Source: Manis javanica
Lineage: Eukaryota > Chordata > Mammalia > Pholidota > Manidae
NCBI RefSeq assembly: GCF_040802235.1
Contig: NC_133167.1
Location: 2,619,001 to 2,683,000, forward strand
Reading direction: 5' to 3'
Length of the DNA stretch: 64,000 nucleotides
Part shown: positions 1 through 12,200 of the stretch, one piece after another
How the letters are laid out: every line of letters begins with the position of its first letter
Position numbering within the stretch: position 1 is the stretch's first letter
Translations under genes and position numbers: made by a program
The notes under the pieces: model-generated
What the model was told of the DNA's origin: nothing
The model's database searches: none
Seen by the model: the letters and a program-made list of their open reading frames with translations, nothing else

Positions 1-140
1 TACCCAGGCACAAGGGCCAAGCAGCACTGTGCCCAAGCAGGGGCACCTCGAGCACTGGCGAGGCAGCTTGGCTCAGCCCCACGGAGCCCCATGGCACAGG
101 TGTGCGCTGCTCACAGACACCAGCAGGGGCCAGGCCTCAC

Positions 141-240
141 CTCGGAGCAGGGGTCCCCGGATGGAAAAGTTGCATGTGTTGGGCAGCCGCTCTGTCCCTG
201 GAAACTGGCTGTTCAGATGGATTCTTCCATCAAATTCAGC
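141..240 (-). CDS. SCLY: SCLY coding exon 10
   Basis: The exon encodes [20 protein letters not shown] and [13 protein letters not shown], then the first base of a Gly codon before a GTGAGG donor. LPNTCNFSI is a strongly conserved SCLY block. AEFDGRIHL is one residue shorter than recalled human AEFGQKRIHL, a small surface-loop difference. Positions 1-140 are the start of the next intron; no match to the following HVVLAQ segment is visible there. Confidence 0.95.
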
Positions 241-3200
241 CTGCAAAGTCCATGGGATATTCAGTGACAGCTTCCAGCCTCCGTGCCCCGTGTCCAGCCC
301 GACTGTTTGAACTTTTCTGGGAAACAAAGCCTCAACATATGACGTAATCATCTCAGCGCTGGGCATCTGCCTGAACAGCTGTGGGGACTGGCCAGGTAAG
401 CAAAGGTGAGGAGAAAAAAGTTCCAAATACACGTGCTCTCCTAGGCCCGGCCCCAAAATCCAGTAGCTATGGAGTTAGTTTTTATCATGTGTCAGGGAAA
501 AATGTCACCCACTTGGCGGGGGCTCCTAACTCAGGCTCCCCAGGGCTCCCCGCCAGCCCAGGCTCCTCGCAGAAGGAAGGCCGCCAGCTGCCCCGCCCAT
601 GCCACCGCGCTCACCACCAGCCGCTCCTCCAGGTAGTCGCGGATGCCCCTCATGTGCGCCTCGTAGGCCTCACAGTTCTCCATCACCAGCTCGGCGGCCT
701 GGGGACATGGGGTGGCACAGCGGGGAAGCCCATTCAACACCACACGGGGCAGCAAAGCAGCACAAACAGCAGCGGCGACTCCAACGGCTCGTTTCCTGGG
801 GCTTATGAACAGACGGTGTTGACGGTTCAAGGGGAGCTGAAGGGACGGGGCTGCGGTACGTGCTCAGGGGCCCTTATCTCCATGCGGACAGCAGCTCTCT
901 TCACCAGGCACCAAGGTGCAGGGCAGGGTGGAGGGAAGATGGCATGCAGAACGGGAGGGTGCTGCACACAAAGGCAGCCACCAACATTCAAGGCCATGTG
1001 GGAGGGACAGGTACCAACCCTGGACCGAGTGGGCGAGGGCACCGGGCTGCAGAGGCCCTGTGACAGGTGGGATCTGAACCCATGTGCAACAGGGCAATGC
1101 TCAGGCTTTGAGAAAGGGGTGAGGTCACCTGATTTGTGTGCTTAATGGCCATTCCAGATGCTGTGTGGAGGATGGAAGACTGTGGTGGGTGTCCAGCCCA
1201 ACCCGGGGGGTGACATTGCTCTGAATGTGGGCAAGAGGCCAGAACACACAGGACTGGCTGTTACATCTGGTGCAGGGAACAAGGTCAAGGGCATCTCACC
1301 AATTTCAGAAGTGAGAACCTGGGTGGCAGAGGCACTATAGGGACAGAGGCACGTCGTGGACCCAGAGGCAATGTCAGCAGGTGGGGCTGTGGGTCCTCCG
1401 GGAGGTCAGGACCTGCCCTGAGATGTTGTCCAAAGACCTAACACTGGCTGCTGTTAGAGCCACGAGGAGCCTCCGTGGGGCCATGCAGAGGAGGCTGGGA
1501 GGGCACCCAGGAGGCCTGCCAGCAGGTGGGGAGGCAGAGAAGGAACAGCCAGGGCGGAGGGCAGGCAAGCAGCCAGCAGCCAGCATGATGACATGATGGT
1601 GCCCGGGGACCTCCTCGGCAAGTCTCAAAGGCGAGGAAGGAGCAAGACTGTGTCTGGGAGGGAGGGGGTGGGGGCGGGCGGGCCCTCCCGGGCCCTCCCA
1701 GGGCAGAGACACTGGCAAGAATGTTTGGAGGCAATGTCTCAGGGAAGCAGTTTTAAACACTGGGAAACGTTCTAGTGAGGAGGGACATGACACAGCGGGA
1801 GGGGCTCCCGGGGAAGGGGCAGGAAGCCCAGAGACCTTTACTTGGCCTGGGCAGTGCCAGCATGCCTCTCCTGGAGAAGTGACCTCGGAGAGACACGCAC
1901 AGGCTGGGGCCAGGCTGGGCAAGGACCGGGGCGAGACGACAGTACGCCCCCAAGTGATGGCAGGGTCAGAGGGTCTGGGCACAGGTGTGCCACCAGGAGG
2001 AGTAAAGGGCCCAGGGCTTGGGCTGAGGTGCCTGCGCTCAGCGGCCACCACCCCGTCCTCACAAGGACTCGGGACTCTGCTCCTGCAGGGAGGGCGGGGC
2101 TCGGGGAGGCGGAGAAACTTGGTCCAGGAACAAGCAAACGCAGGGGCCTGACATTTCTCTTGGTTGTCATAACATCACTGTATTTTTTCCATTAGAAGAG
2201 TCTGGAAGATGCGTCCCCTTAAATGCCAAGCATGTCAAGTGCAACCCATTTTACAGAGCTCAGAACTGTCATGAGGCTTCTCCTCATAGCAGTCCATAAA
2301 CCGGGGTCCTCAACACGACCCTCTAAAGCCCTGGATACCTGGGAAAGCTGCTGGGGAAATGGATCTTGAAAATAGAAAATGCATATATTGGCGTCTGCTT
2401 GGTTTCTGGCATAGGGCTCCCGAAACCCTGGTAATTTCCTAAGTGGTAAGAACCCCAGGGGTGTCTCTTGTTCTGTATTTGCACTTTGATTCTGACACAG
2501 AGCTCCTAAAACCCTTGGAAGGTCTCAGGTGACTAGCGTCTTGTTCTAATGCTGCACCTCTGGGCGGGCTCCTGCACGGCTTGGGGTGGGGCTGGTCTCA
2601 GCAAGACCAGGCCAGGATTAGAAGCTTGGAATTCTCAGCCCCAAAAAGGGAGAGGGCCTGCAAGTGGAGTAAATGATGGGTGGAAGCCTCCATAAAGTCC
2701 CCACCAGACTGGCTGGGACACCTTCTGGGCTGTGAACACGCAGAGGTGCTGGGAGGGCGCCTGCCCTGCACGTCTCTTCCATGTGGATGTCTGTACCCCT
2801 CAGCACGTCCTTTCACAATAGACAGGTGAGCTGGTGAGCTCTGTCAAGTTTCCCAGTGAATTAAACCTGAGATGGAGCTCGTGGGAACCTCTGGTTTGTA
2901 GCTGGTTGGTCAGAGCACAGGTGACAGCCTGGACTTGGGCTGGCACAGGGAAGGATGTCTTTGGGACTGAGCCCTTCACCTGTGGGGTCTGACGCCATCT
3001 CCAGGTGGACGGTGTGAGAAGTGAGTGAAATGGCAGGCCAGCCAGTTGGGGGTCACAGAATTGCACGGTGGGGCCGTCCCACACAGCTGGTGTTGGAGGT
3101 GTGTGTGCCAGAAAAGGGACACAGGGGGAAGGCTGAGGTTCCCCCAGCAACAGGCAAAGCAGTTGCTTCCTCTGCCCAAGCTCGCCAGGCTCACCTTCCC

Positions 3201-6200
3201 AAGGCCGGCAATCATCGGGGTGTTCTCTGTCCTGTAAGAGACAGAATCCCTTATTCAATCCCATTTCCATGCAAAGCAATTAGCGAACATCCCAGAAGGC
3301 AATCCTGTCTCATGAAAGTCATGTGTTCAAAGAAAAACAAAATCACACTAACATCTTTCCTAACAGGTGCCAAGTGGCCGCCTCAACGGGCAGCTGCAGG
3401 CCTCCAGCCCCTCCATGCAGTGTCCTGTGCTGGCCCGGAGACCAGCACCACCACCCACTGTGAGCAATATATTTTGGGTGTCCACAATGACAATTCTATC
3501 TGGACCCTTTTGCTATCCAGGAGAAACCCCTCTTCTGACCTCAGCCCCTTTGGGCCCCGCACTGTTCCCTGCAGCTGACGTTTCATCTGAAACCTCCCAA
3601 CTGTATATTCGGGATGAAGCTTCGTAACAGAGATTGGGGCACAGTAGGTGTGCAGGTGTGTGGGGGGCCAGGAAAGGGCCCAGAGAACCTGAGGCAATGG
3701 CTCTCATACACTGACCTCAAAAACTGGAAAACACAACTCTATTTTCAGGAAAAACAAAATAAAACATTAACTCAATGATTTGCTTAATTTTAAGTTTTAG
3801 CTAAATAAATTTTCTCAAGCCTTGGGAGCTGGAGACTGCTTGTTAAACAACAATAACAAGGTAAGTGGCCACCCAGCACAGGGCACACAGGAGCCGAGAT
3901 CCTGCTGCGCTTCCGGGGACCAGTCTGTCTGACACCTGGGGGTGCTCCGGGAGAACCAGGAGCTCTGGGCGGTGATGCAGAGGCCCGGGCCTTGTCCCCA
4001 GCCCGGATTCCTCTGCCAGCTGTGGGATCCCAGTGGCATCCCCTCTCTGACCCCACCCTCCTCACTGTAGGACGACACAGTCAGACTAGGAGCATCTGCT
4101 GATGGTCTGTGACCTAAAACTCCCCAGAGGGGCCTCCGGGGTGGAAGAGCTGGGACCCCACGTAGCACCAGGTGCCCCCCTGCCCCAGCCCATCCTGTCA
4201 GGCCTATCCCACCCCCACTCTCCCTCCTCCGGGGTACCCAGCCAGCTGTCCTCTGCCTCCACCCAGAGCAGTGCAAACCCTGCCTCTCTGGACACCACAC
4301 TGAGCCGAGGGCTCCTGGGACACCTGCTGGTCTGCTGCTGATGATTCGTAAACCTTTTATTTGAGATCATGTGTAGATTCACATGCGGTTTAAGAATTAA
4401 CAGACATCCTGTGCGTCGTTCACTCAGTTTCCCCCAAGTAACACTGCATTACGCTCTCACAGCCAGGACAAGACCCAGGGCATGTCCACGACCACAGAGA
4501 GCCTCAGAGAGGCTTTTATAATCGCACCCACTCCCTTCCCCGCCCTGTCGCTGTAAGTCTGTCATTTCAGGAGCGTTACATAAACGGGATATACGTCCAT
4601 ACCTTTGGGGATAGGCTTTCCATTCACCGTAGTTCTCTGGAGACTCTAGCGGGCTGCTTTACGCATCAGGTCATCCCCTTCCATCACTGAGTGGGGGGCC
4701 CTGGATTTTGTGCCACACGTGTCAAACCATTCGCTCACTGAAGGACATCTGGGTTGTCTGCAGTTTGCGGCATCATGAGCCCAGCTGCTCTACACATTTG
4801 TACACAGGTTTTGGTGTGAATGTAGCTCTTCATTTCTCTGGGATAAATATCCAAGGGTGAAATTCCCAGGTTGCTCAGCAGTCACATATTTAGTTTTTGA
4901 AGAATCTGCCAAACTGTTTTGCAGAGCAGCTGTACCATTTTACATTCCCACCAGCAACTGGTCTTGTTTCTCTGCATCCTCACCAGCATTTGGCGGTGCC
5001 AGTTTTTTACTTTAGCTATTTTGATAGTGTGGAGTGATCTCTCACTGTGGTTTTAATTTGCATTTGCCTAATAGCTAATGATGTTGAACATCTTTTCATG
5101 TGCTGATTTGCTATCTGTGTATCGACTTTGGTAAAATGTCTGTTCACATTTTTTTGCCCATTTTCTGACTGAATTGTTGTTGCTGTTGAGTTTTGAGAGT
5201 TCTTTGTATATTCTAGATACTAATCCTTTGTCAGATCTGTCATTTGAAAATATTTCCTCTTACCTAGTAGCTTGTCTTTTCATCCTCTTGAAGTCTTTTG
5301 TAGGCCAAAAGTTTTAAATTTTGATGAACTTCAATTTGTCAATTTTTCCTTTTATGAATGCATTTGGTGTCAAGTCTAAGAACTCTTTGCCTGGCCCTAG
5401 AGCCTGAATATTTTTTTTCCTAAAAGTTTTACAGTCTATGTTTTCATTTAAGTTCATAATCTATTTTGAGTTAACATCTTGCAAGGTGTGAGACCTTCTA
5501 CACTGTTGAGTAAATATGAGAGGGACATTCTTGGCTTGCTCCTAATCATGGGGGTAAAACATTCAAGGTTTCACCTTTTCACTTTGAGCATGATGTTAGC
5601 TGTAGGCTTTTTATAGATGCTTTTTTCAAGTTGAAGAAGTTCTTCTATAGTCATATTATTGAGTAATGAATTAATGTTACATTTTATTAAATGCTTTTTC
5701 TACACCAAATAATATGATGCTATTTTTTTTTTAAATATGCTGGATTACACTGGTTTTTGAATAAACCAGCCTTGCATCCCTGGAACAAACTCCACTTCAT
5801 CATGGTGTATAAATTATTTGTATATATTGCTGAATTCCATTGGCTAATATTTTGTTAGATATTTCCACATCTAAATTCATGAGGAATATTTGGTCTAAGT
5901 TTTATTTTTTGTACCACTTTTTATTGTGGTATCAATTCATGAATTGAGAAGTGTTCCCTCCTTTTCTATTTTCTCAAAAAGATTACACAGAAATAGTGTC
6001 ACTTCTTTAAATGTTTGGTAGGATTCTCCCATGAGACTATCTGGACCTGGACACTTCTTTTTGGGGAGTTATGCAATCAATTTCCTAATAGTTACAGAGC
6101 TTTTCAAATGATCTAATTTTAGGTGAGCTGTAATACTTTGTTTTTTGATGAAATGGTCCACCTCATCCGAGTTGTCAAATTCATGTGTGTAAGACTGTTT

Positions 6201-9200
6201 GTAGCGTTCCCTTCCCTTATTATCCTTTTGATGTCTGTAGGGTCTGTATGATATCCCATTTCATTCTTGATACTGGAAGTTTGTTTCTTTTTTCCTTTGT
6301 CAGTCTTACTTGAGAATTGTCAATTTTATCAATATTTTCAAAAGCCAACTCTTTTGTTTCATTGACTTTTAAAAAAATCATCTTTGTTTTCAATTTTATT
6401 GATTTCTCTTCTCACCTTTATTATTTCCTTCCTTCTCTTTGCGGTGGGTTTATTTTGTTCTATCTTCTAGGTTCTTCAGGTCAGAGTGTAGATTGACCTG
6501 AGATTCTTCCTCTTTCTAATGAGCAGTTAGTGCTATAAATTTCCCTCTCGGCAGTGCTTTAGCTGTGTCTCACACATTTTGATAAACTGCATTTTCATTC
6601 ATCTTAAGGTCCTTAATTCTTCTGAGACTTCCTCTATGATCCATGGTTTATTTAGAAGTGTGTTATTTGTTTCTAAGTGTTTGGAGATTTTCACATTACC
6701 TTCCACTTACTGATTTCTGGTTTGATTCTATTCTGGTGAGACACACTCTGTATGATATCAGTTCTTTAAATGTACTGAGCTTTGTCTAATGGCACAGGAT
6801 ATGGTCTATTTTATTCCTATTCCTATTATATTCTATGGCATTTGAAAATAACGTGTATTTTGCAGTTGTTGGATGGAGTGTTCTAAACATGTCAATTAGG
6901 TCTTCTTGGTTGATGAGTGGCATCAAGTGTTCTGTATCTTGATTTTTTGATTTGTTACTCTAACCACTGTTGAGGGATGGGTACTGAAGTAGCCAACTGT
7001 AATTGTGGATTTGTCTTTTTTCAGTTCAATCAGTTTTTGTCTCACATATTTTACAGCTCTATTGCTTAGTGCACCAACATTTAGGAATGTTTTGTTTTCT
7101 TGGTGGACTCTTTTATTATTATATAATGTCCCCTCTCTGTCTTTGGTAATTTTTTTGCTCTGGGGTCTCCTTTTAGCCTGCCTCTACCACTATATTTGAA
7201 GTGAGTTACTTGAAGACAAAATATAGTTGGTTAGTTTTAAAAAATTCACTCTGTAAGTCTCTGCTTTTAATTGGTGTATTTAGACCATTTACATTTAATG
7301 TAATTATTGATGTTATTAGGGCTTAAGACAGCCATCTTTTTGTTTCTGTTTGTTGTTTTTATTTGTTTCTTTTTTCTACAGTTCTCTGGGTTACTTGAAC
7401 ATTTTTCAGAAGTTCAAGTGAAGAACAGAAACCTTTTACATCCCTTTTCCCTCCGCCATTTATAATTATCTTCAATTATTTCTCCCACACACATTTTGAA
7501 CCATGTCAGACAGTGCTCTGATTTTTTGCTGAAGTCATTAAGCATAATTTAGAAAATTCAAGAGCAGAAGGAAGCCCATTTACCCATATTTTTGCTAACC
7601 ATGTCCTTTCTTTCCAATGTTCCAAGTTTCCTTCTTTTACTGTTTCTTTTCTGTTTAAAATAATTTCCTTTGGTCATTTTTAGCATAGATTGTCTGGTGA
7701 CAGATTCTGTTAATTTTCTTTCATTTGAAAATGTCTTGGTTTCCCTCTCATTCTTGAAGGATATTTCTGCTGTATATATGATTCTGGCTTGACAGTTTTC
7801 TTTGAGCACTTGAAAAACATTGTGCCTCTTCTTTCTGGTCTCCATGGTTTTTGATGAGAAGTCAACTGTCATTCAAATTACTTTTCTGCTATAGGTAAGG
7901 TGTCATTTTTTTCCCCCTCTGGCTGTTTTAAAGATTTTCCATCTTTCATTTTCATAAGTTTAGTTATATGTCTTGACATGGATTTATTTTACCTGTCAGG
8001 CACTTGTTCAGCTTCTTGAATCTGTAGTTGTGTGTCTCTTACCAAATTTGGGAAGTTTTCAGCCATTGTTTTTTCAAGTTCTTCTTCGTGCCACCCTTTC
8101 TCCTCTCCAGAACAGCAATGAGATGAATGTTTGCTCTTCTGTCACATCCCCACAGGTCCCTGGGGCAAGGTTCCATTTCTTTTTTATTCTGGTTTATATC
8201 CTTGCTGTTTAGATGAGGTGATTCTGTCATCCTACCTTTCAGTTCATTGACTCTTTCCTCTGCGGCCTCTGTCGCGCTGCTGAGCTCATCCACTCAGCTT
8301 TTTCGGTTGTTGTAGCTTTTAGTTCTAAACTTTCCATTCAGTTCTTCTGTACATTTTTTTCTTTGCTTACACTTTCATTTTTTCAAAGTGCGTTCATAAC
8401 TGTTCACTGAAAGCCTTTGAATTGTGTCTGCCTTAAAATCACTGTCAGGTAATCCTAACACCTTTGTCATCTCAGAGTTGGCATCTACTGATTGTCTTTT
8501 TTCATTCTATTTAAGATCTTTCTGGTTCCCAGTATAATGAGTATTTTTTGGATGAAACCTGGATGCTTTTGTATTATGGGAGTATGGGTGGTGCTTAACC
8601 CTTTTGTTTCAGCTGGCCTCCTCTGACACTGCTCTGGTAGGGCTAGCTCGTTACTGCCAGGTGGAGGGGGAAGCCCAGGTTTCCTATCTGGCCTGTGCTG
8701 ACATCCAAGGGAAGGACACACCTTGTTAGTGATGGGTTACAAGGCCAGGCTCCCCATGTAGTCTCCGCTGACACTGTGATGGGGGTGGCTCATTATTGGC
8801 CGGTAAGGGCTAAAGTCCTGGCTCCCTACCAGTATCTCTGACACACCCAATGAAGGTGTAGGGGCGTCTTGTCACAGCCTGTGCAGATGGAAGTCCAGGC
8901 TCCCCACTTTGCGTCTGCTGACATGGGTGGGGGTGGCAGTTTACCTTGTGGTGACTGGCTGGAGTAAAGCAGGTATTGCCTAGAAGTTCTGTTTTTCTAG
9001 GCTGTCCCTGTCCCAGTCCCCTGGCTAGAGAGAGCAGGCTGTGGGTGGGCGTTGGTGTTCCTGAGTTGCTGGCTTCATTAGCTCCACGTCTGGGAGGGAG
9101 AAGGCAAGAGGAAACCCAAGGACCCCACCACTGTGTAGTTCTATTTCTCCCTCTGTTACGAAGTTTCTGACACTGTGCGTGGTGCTGGCACCACCTCATT

Positions 9201-12200
9201 CCCTGGTTAACGCATCACTGTACATAGCGGGGAACAAGGGTCTTCAGAAAGGAAACCAGGTGCTCCTCTGTGGACCTGCTCATCCCAGTCAAGAAGCTGC
9301 GCATCACAGCCAGGGGGGCCCCGGCTCTGACTCATCCCCCAAGAGACTGCAGCTCTGAGAGGCCTTGGTGCAGAATTCACCGGTCGAGCCCCTGCTGGTT
9401 CAGTGGAGGTGGAGACTGTCTGTTACAGTGCTTCCAAGAGACAAAGAAAAGCCACTACCCTCCAAACCAATAGCACGGCCAGTGGGTCAGACTTCATTAA
9501 CCTCCAGCTTACCCTGGCCTGAAATTCCGCTCCTGTCCACCTCCGAACAGCATAGGGTACAGAGGGATGAGCTCACCAAGCCCTCGGACGTAGAGTGCTC
9601 CAATCCTGGGACCATAGAACTGAAAGGACAAGCCAGCCATTCATTCAGTAAGAGCCTCTGAGGACCTGCGCTCTGTGTGTGCTGAATGCTCAGAGGCCCA
9701 GAGAGAAGCCGTCTGTTATGGACGAGCCCCACCCCCACTGTCAGTCACAGGAGCCTTCGGGGTGCGGGGCAGAGCCTGGGCTCCATTCCCACATCCGTGG
9801 CCACAGACCTACTCTGCACATCACGTGATAGAATTTGTTAAAGAAGAGGAGCTGGCACTTGAGAGAGCCGAGGGCTCTTCCTGGACATGCCTCCGTGTTT
9901 TCAGTTCCATGTCCTGCGAGACTTGTAAGTGCCACAGCGTCAGGCCGGCACGTGACTCCCCTGGAACCGGTCTGAACCCTGTGCTTCAGGACAGAGCACT
10001 ACGAGTATTTCAGGCTCTCGTCAGCTGCCAGAAGGATGAGCACAGCTTCAGAGCATCAGCCGCTTCCCCTATTCCACCTTAAAGGTAAGAATCACTAAAA
10101 CCAAACTTTCACATTCAGGAGCCACACTTCAGATCAAGTTAAAGAAAGCAACCATTTCTTGAACCCACACCTTCTGTCCTTGGAGTGGGGGTCTGAGTGG
10201 GCTGCTGAGGGGTCTGCACACTCTCTGCCCACTGCAGAGGACGCTTACTACCTGACTAAACCCACCTGCCTCACAACAACTCACCTGAGACCGCACCGCC
10301 CTCCCGCAGCCTGGCCTGGGTGCCCCTTCTGCCCCATGTGGGTTGGGGGGCCCCGTCAGCCCTGTCATGGAGCTTGTCAAATGGCGTCCAGCTACTGCTG
10401 GTCTTCCCTTAAGCTCCTGCGGGCCCCGCACTTGCTTGGCAGTGCTGCACGCTGAGCATGGTGAGCGGTGAGCCCCGGGGTCGCCAGGGCCTCTTCCCCG
10501 CCGGGAGGGAAGTGGCTCTGCAGACGCACCTTGTGCCCCACGATTGTCAGGAAGTCCACGCCCAGGTCCTCCACGTCCACACGCCTTTTCCCCAACGCCT
10601 GCGCAGCGTCCGTGTGCAGGAAAACGAGAGGCAGCCCAGAAGCGGCCCGCCTCCGGTTCTCGGCTTTAATTCGCTGACTGATTTCAGCTATGGGCTAAAG
10701 TGGGGAAAATAGGCAGTTGAGGGTGTTGCTTTGATTGGATGAAAACGGAGTGAAAGAAATAAGGATCTGTTACTGAGGGCAATGAAAGTTACAAATTGAA
10801 GAAAAAACAAGAGGCCCCAGTGGAGAAGCATGAGGACGCCAGAACCTGGGGCCCTTTTCTGCCCCCCAGATTGTTTTTAAAAAGGTCAAGTGACTCACCA
10901 TGATGACGCCGGTCTCATTATTCGCCAGCATGACAGTCACGAGGCACGTGGATGGGCGGACAGCCGCCAGGATGTCCTCAGCCTCAGCCCGCCCATTCAC
11001 CTTGGACACTGGGACAAAGGTGACCTCTGAGGCATAAACACAGGTGCTGAGGTTAATCCCACAGTGTGACCTCTCTTGACAGTCCATTAGGTACAGCTTA
11101 ATGAAAGCTTTCTCCACCATTAAAAAAAGCATTTATTCTAAAAGTTCAGAAAACTATGAAGAAGGAATATAAGCCACCCATTATCACCCTGCCTGGAAGT
11201 AATCGGCCTGAACGTTTCCCTCATGCAGCAGCAGGTGGTGGGGTTCTCCCGTGCACGGGCTCCCCACTGCTGCCGAGGGCCCCCACTGGAGGGGCTGTGA
11301 GCTCCTGACAGCATTCCACTGCGCCAAGCACCTAACACTGAGCCAACATTTGTTAAGCGCTACTATGTGGCAGGCTCTTACAGTCTTTCTACTGCAGATG
11401 GAAAATAAGTGGTAGTGACTAAACTGAGGCTTTGGTTTAAAATGGTGGGGGACATACACACCTACTTTCCCTCAAGGTCCCACTGAGATGAGAGAACAGC
11501 TGCATTTCTAAACAAGGGGTTTCACCTGTGGACAAGGAATTTTGAGGAAACCCCATGATATGGAAAGACAATAATATCAGATTCACAGTAACAGGAAAAA
11601 CCACTCAGAATGTTAACAGGAGAAAACATACTCCATAAGAAGGGTACAGGGATGCAGGGACCACCTGGGTTCAGGGTGCATGGTGCACAGGGCAGAGTGG
11701 GAGCTGACTGCTCAGGTGGGTGCGGACTGGGTTCCCACGTCCGAGCATCCTCCCCCCTCACATGCAGCAAGAGGGTGGCAGCGGCACTGGCAGTGTCTGA
11801 GAAAGAGCAAGGTATGCCCAAGAGAGGGATGGGAGGCCAGGGGAGGGGCAGAGGAGAGAAGGGCAGAGCTCACGCCTCCTCTCAGGACTCAAAGGGGGGC
11901 CAAGGGAAGGCGGTCTTCTTATGAAGGACGTGAAAAGATGCTCAATGACGTTTGCCATCGAGGAGATGCAAATTAAAACCACAGTGAGAAACCACCTCGC
12001 ACCCCCAGGATGGCTATAATAAAGAATACAGGCAATAACTAATGTTGGTGAGGATATGGAGAATTTGGACCCTCATGCACTGCTGGGAAATGTAAATTGT
12101 GCAGAATATAAAGCTTCGGGTTAAACACAGAGTTATCTCAAAAGGTTAAGCAGAGAGTTACCTTATGACCGAGCTATAACACCCCTAGGTATAAACCCAA

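Larger units (their letters stand above)
699..3194 (-). other. SCLY intron 8
   Basis: This GC-rich intron of about 2.5 kb holds a weak MIR-like fragment near 1055-1110 and an LTR-like ancient repeat near 2835-3085. The rest is unrecognised. Open frames on both strands near 1370-2190 reflect GC content only. Confidence 0.8.

Noticed and set aside
1-140. SCLY exon 11 with the catalytic cysteine
   Set aside because: No HVVLAQ-type coding sequence is visible on the minus strand; this is intron after the exon 10 donor.
7558-8293. Minus-strand open frames as a novel lysine-rich protein
   Set aside because: They are ORF1 remnants of the L1 at 4340-9200.
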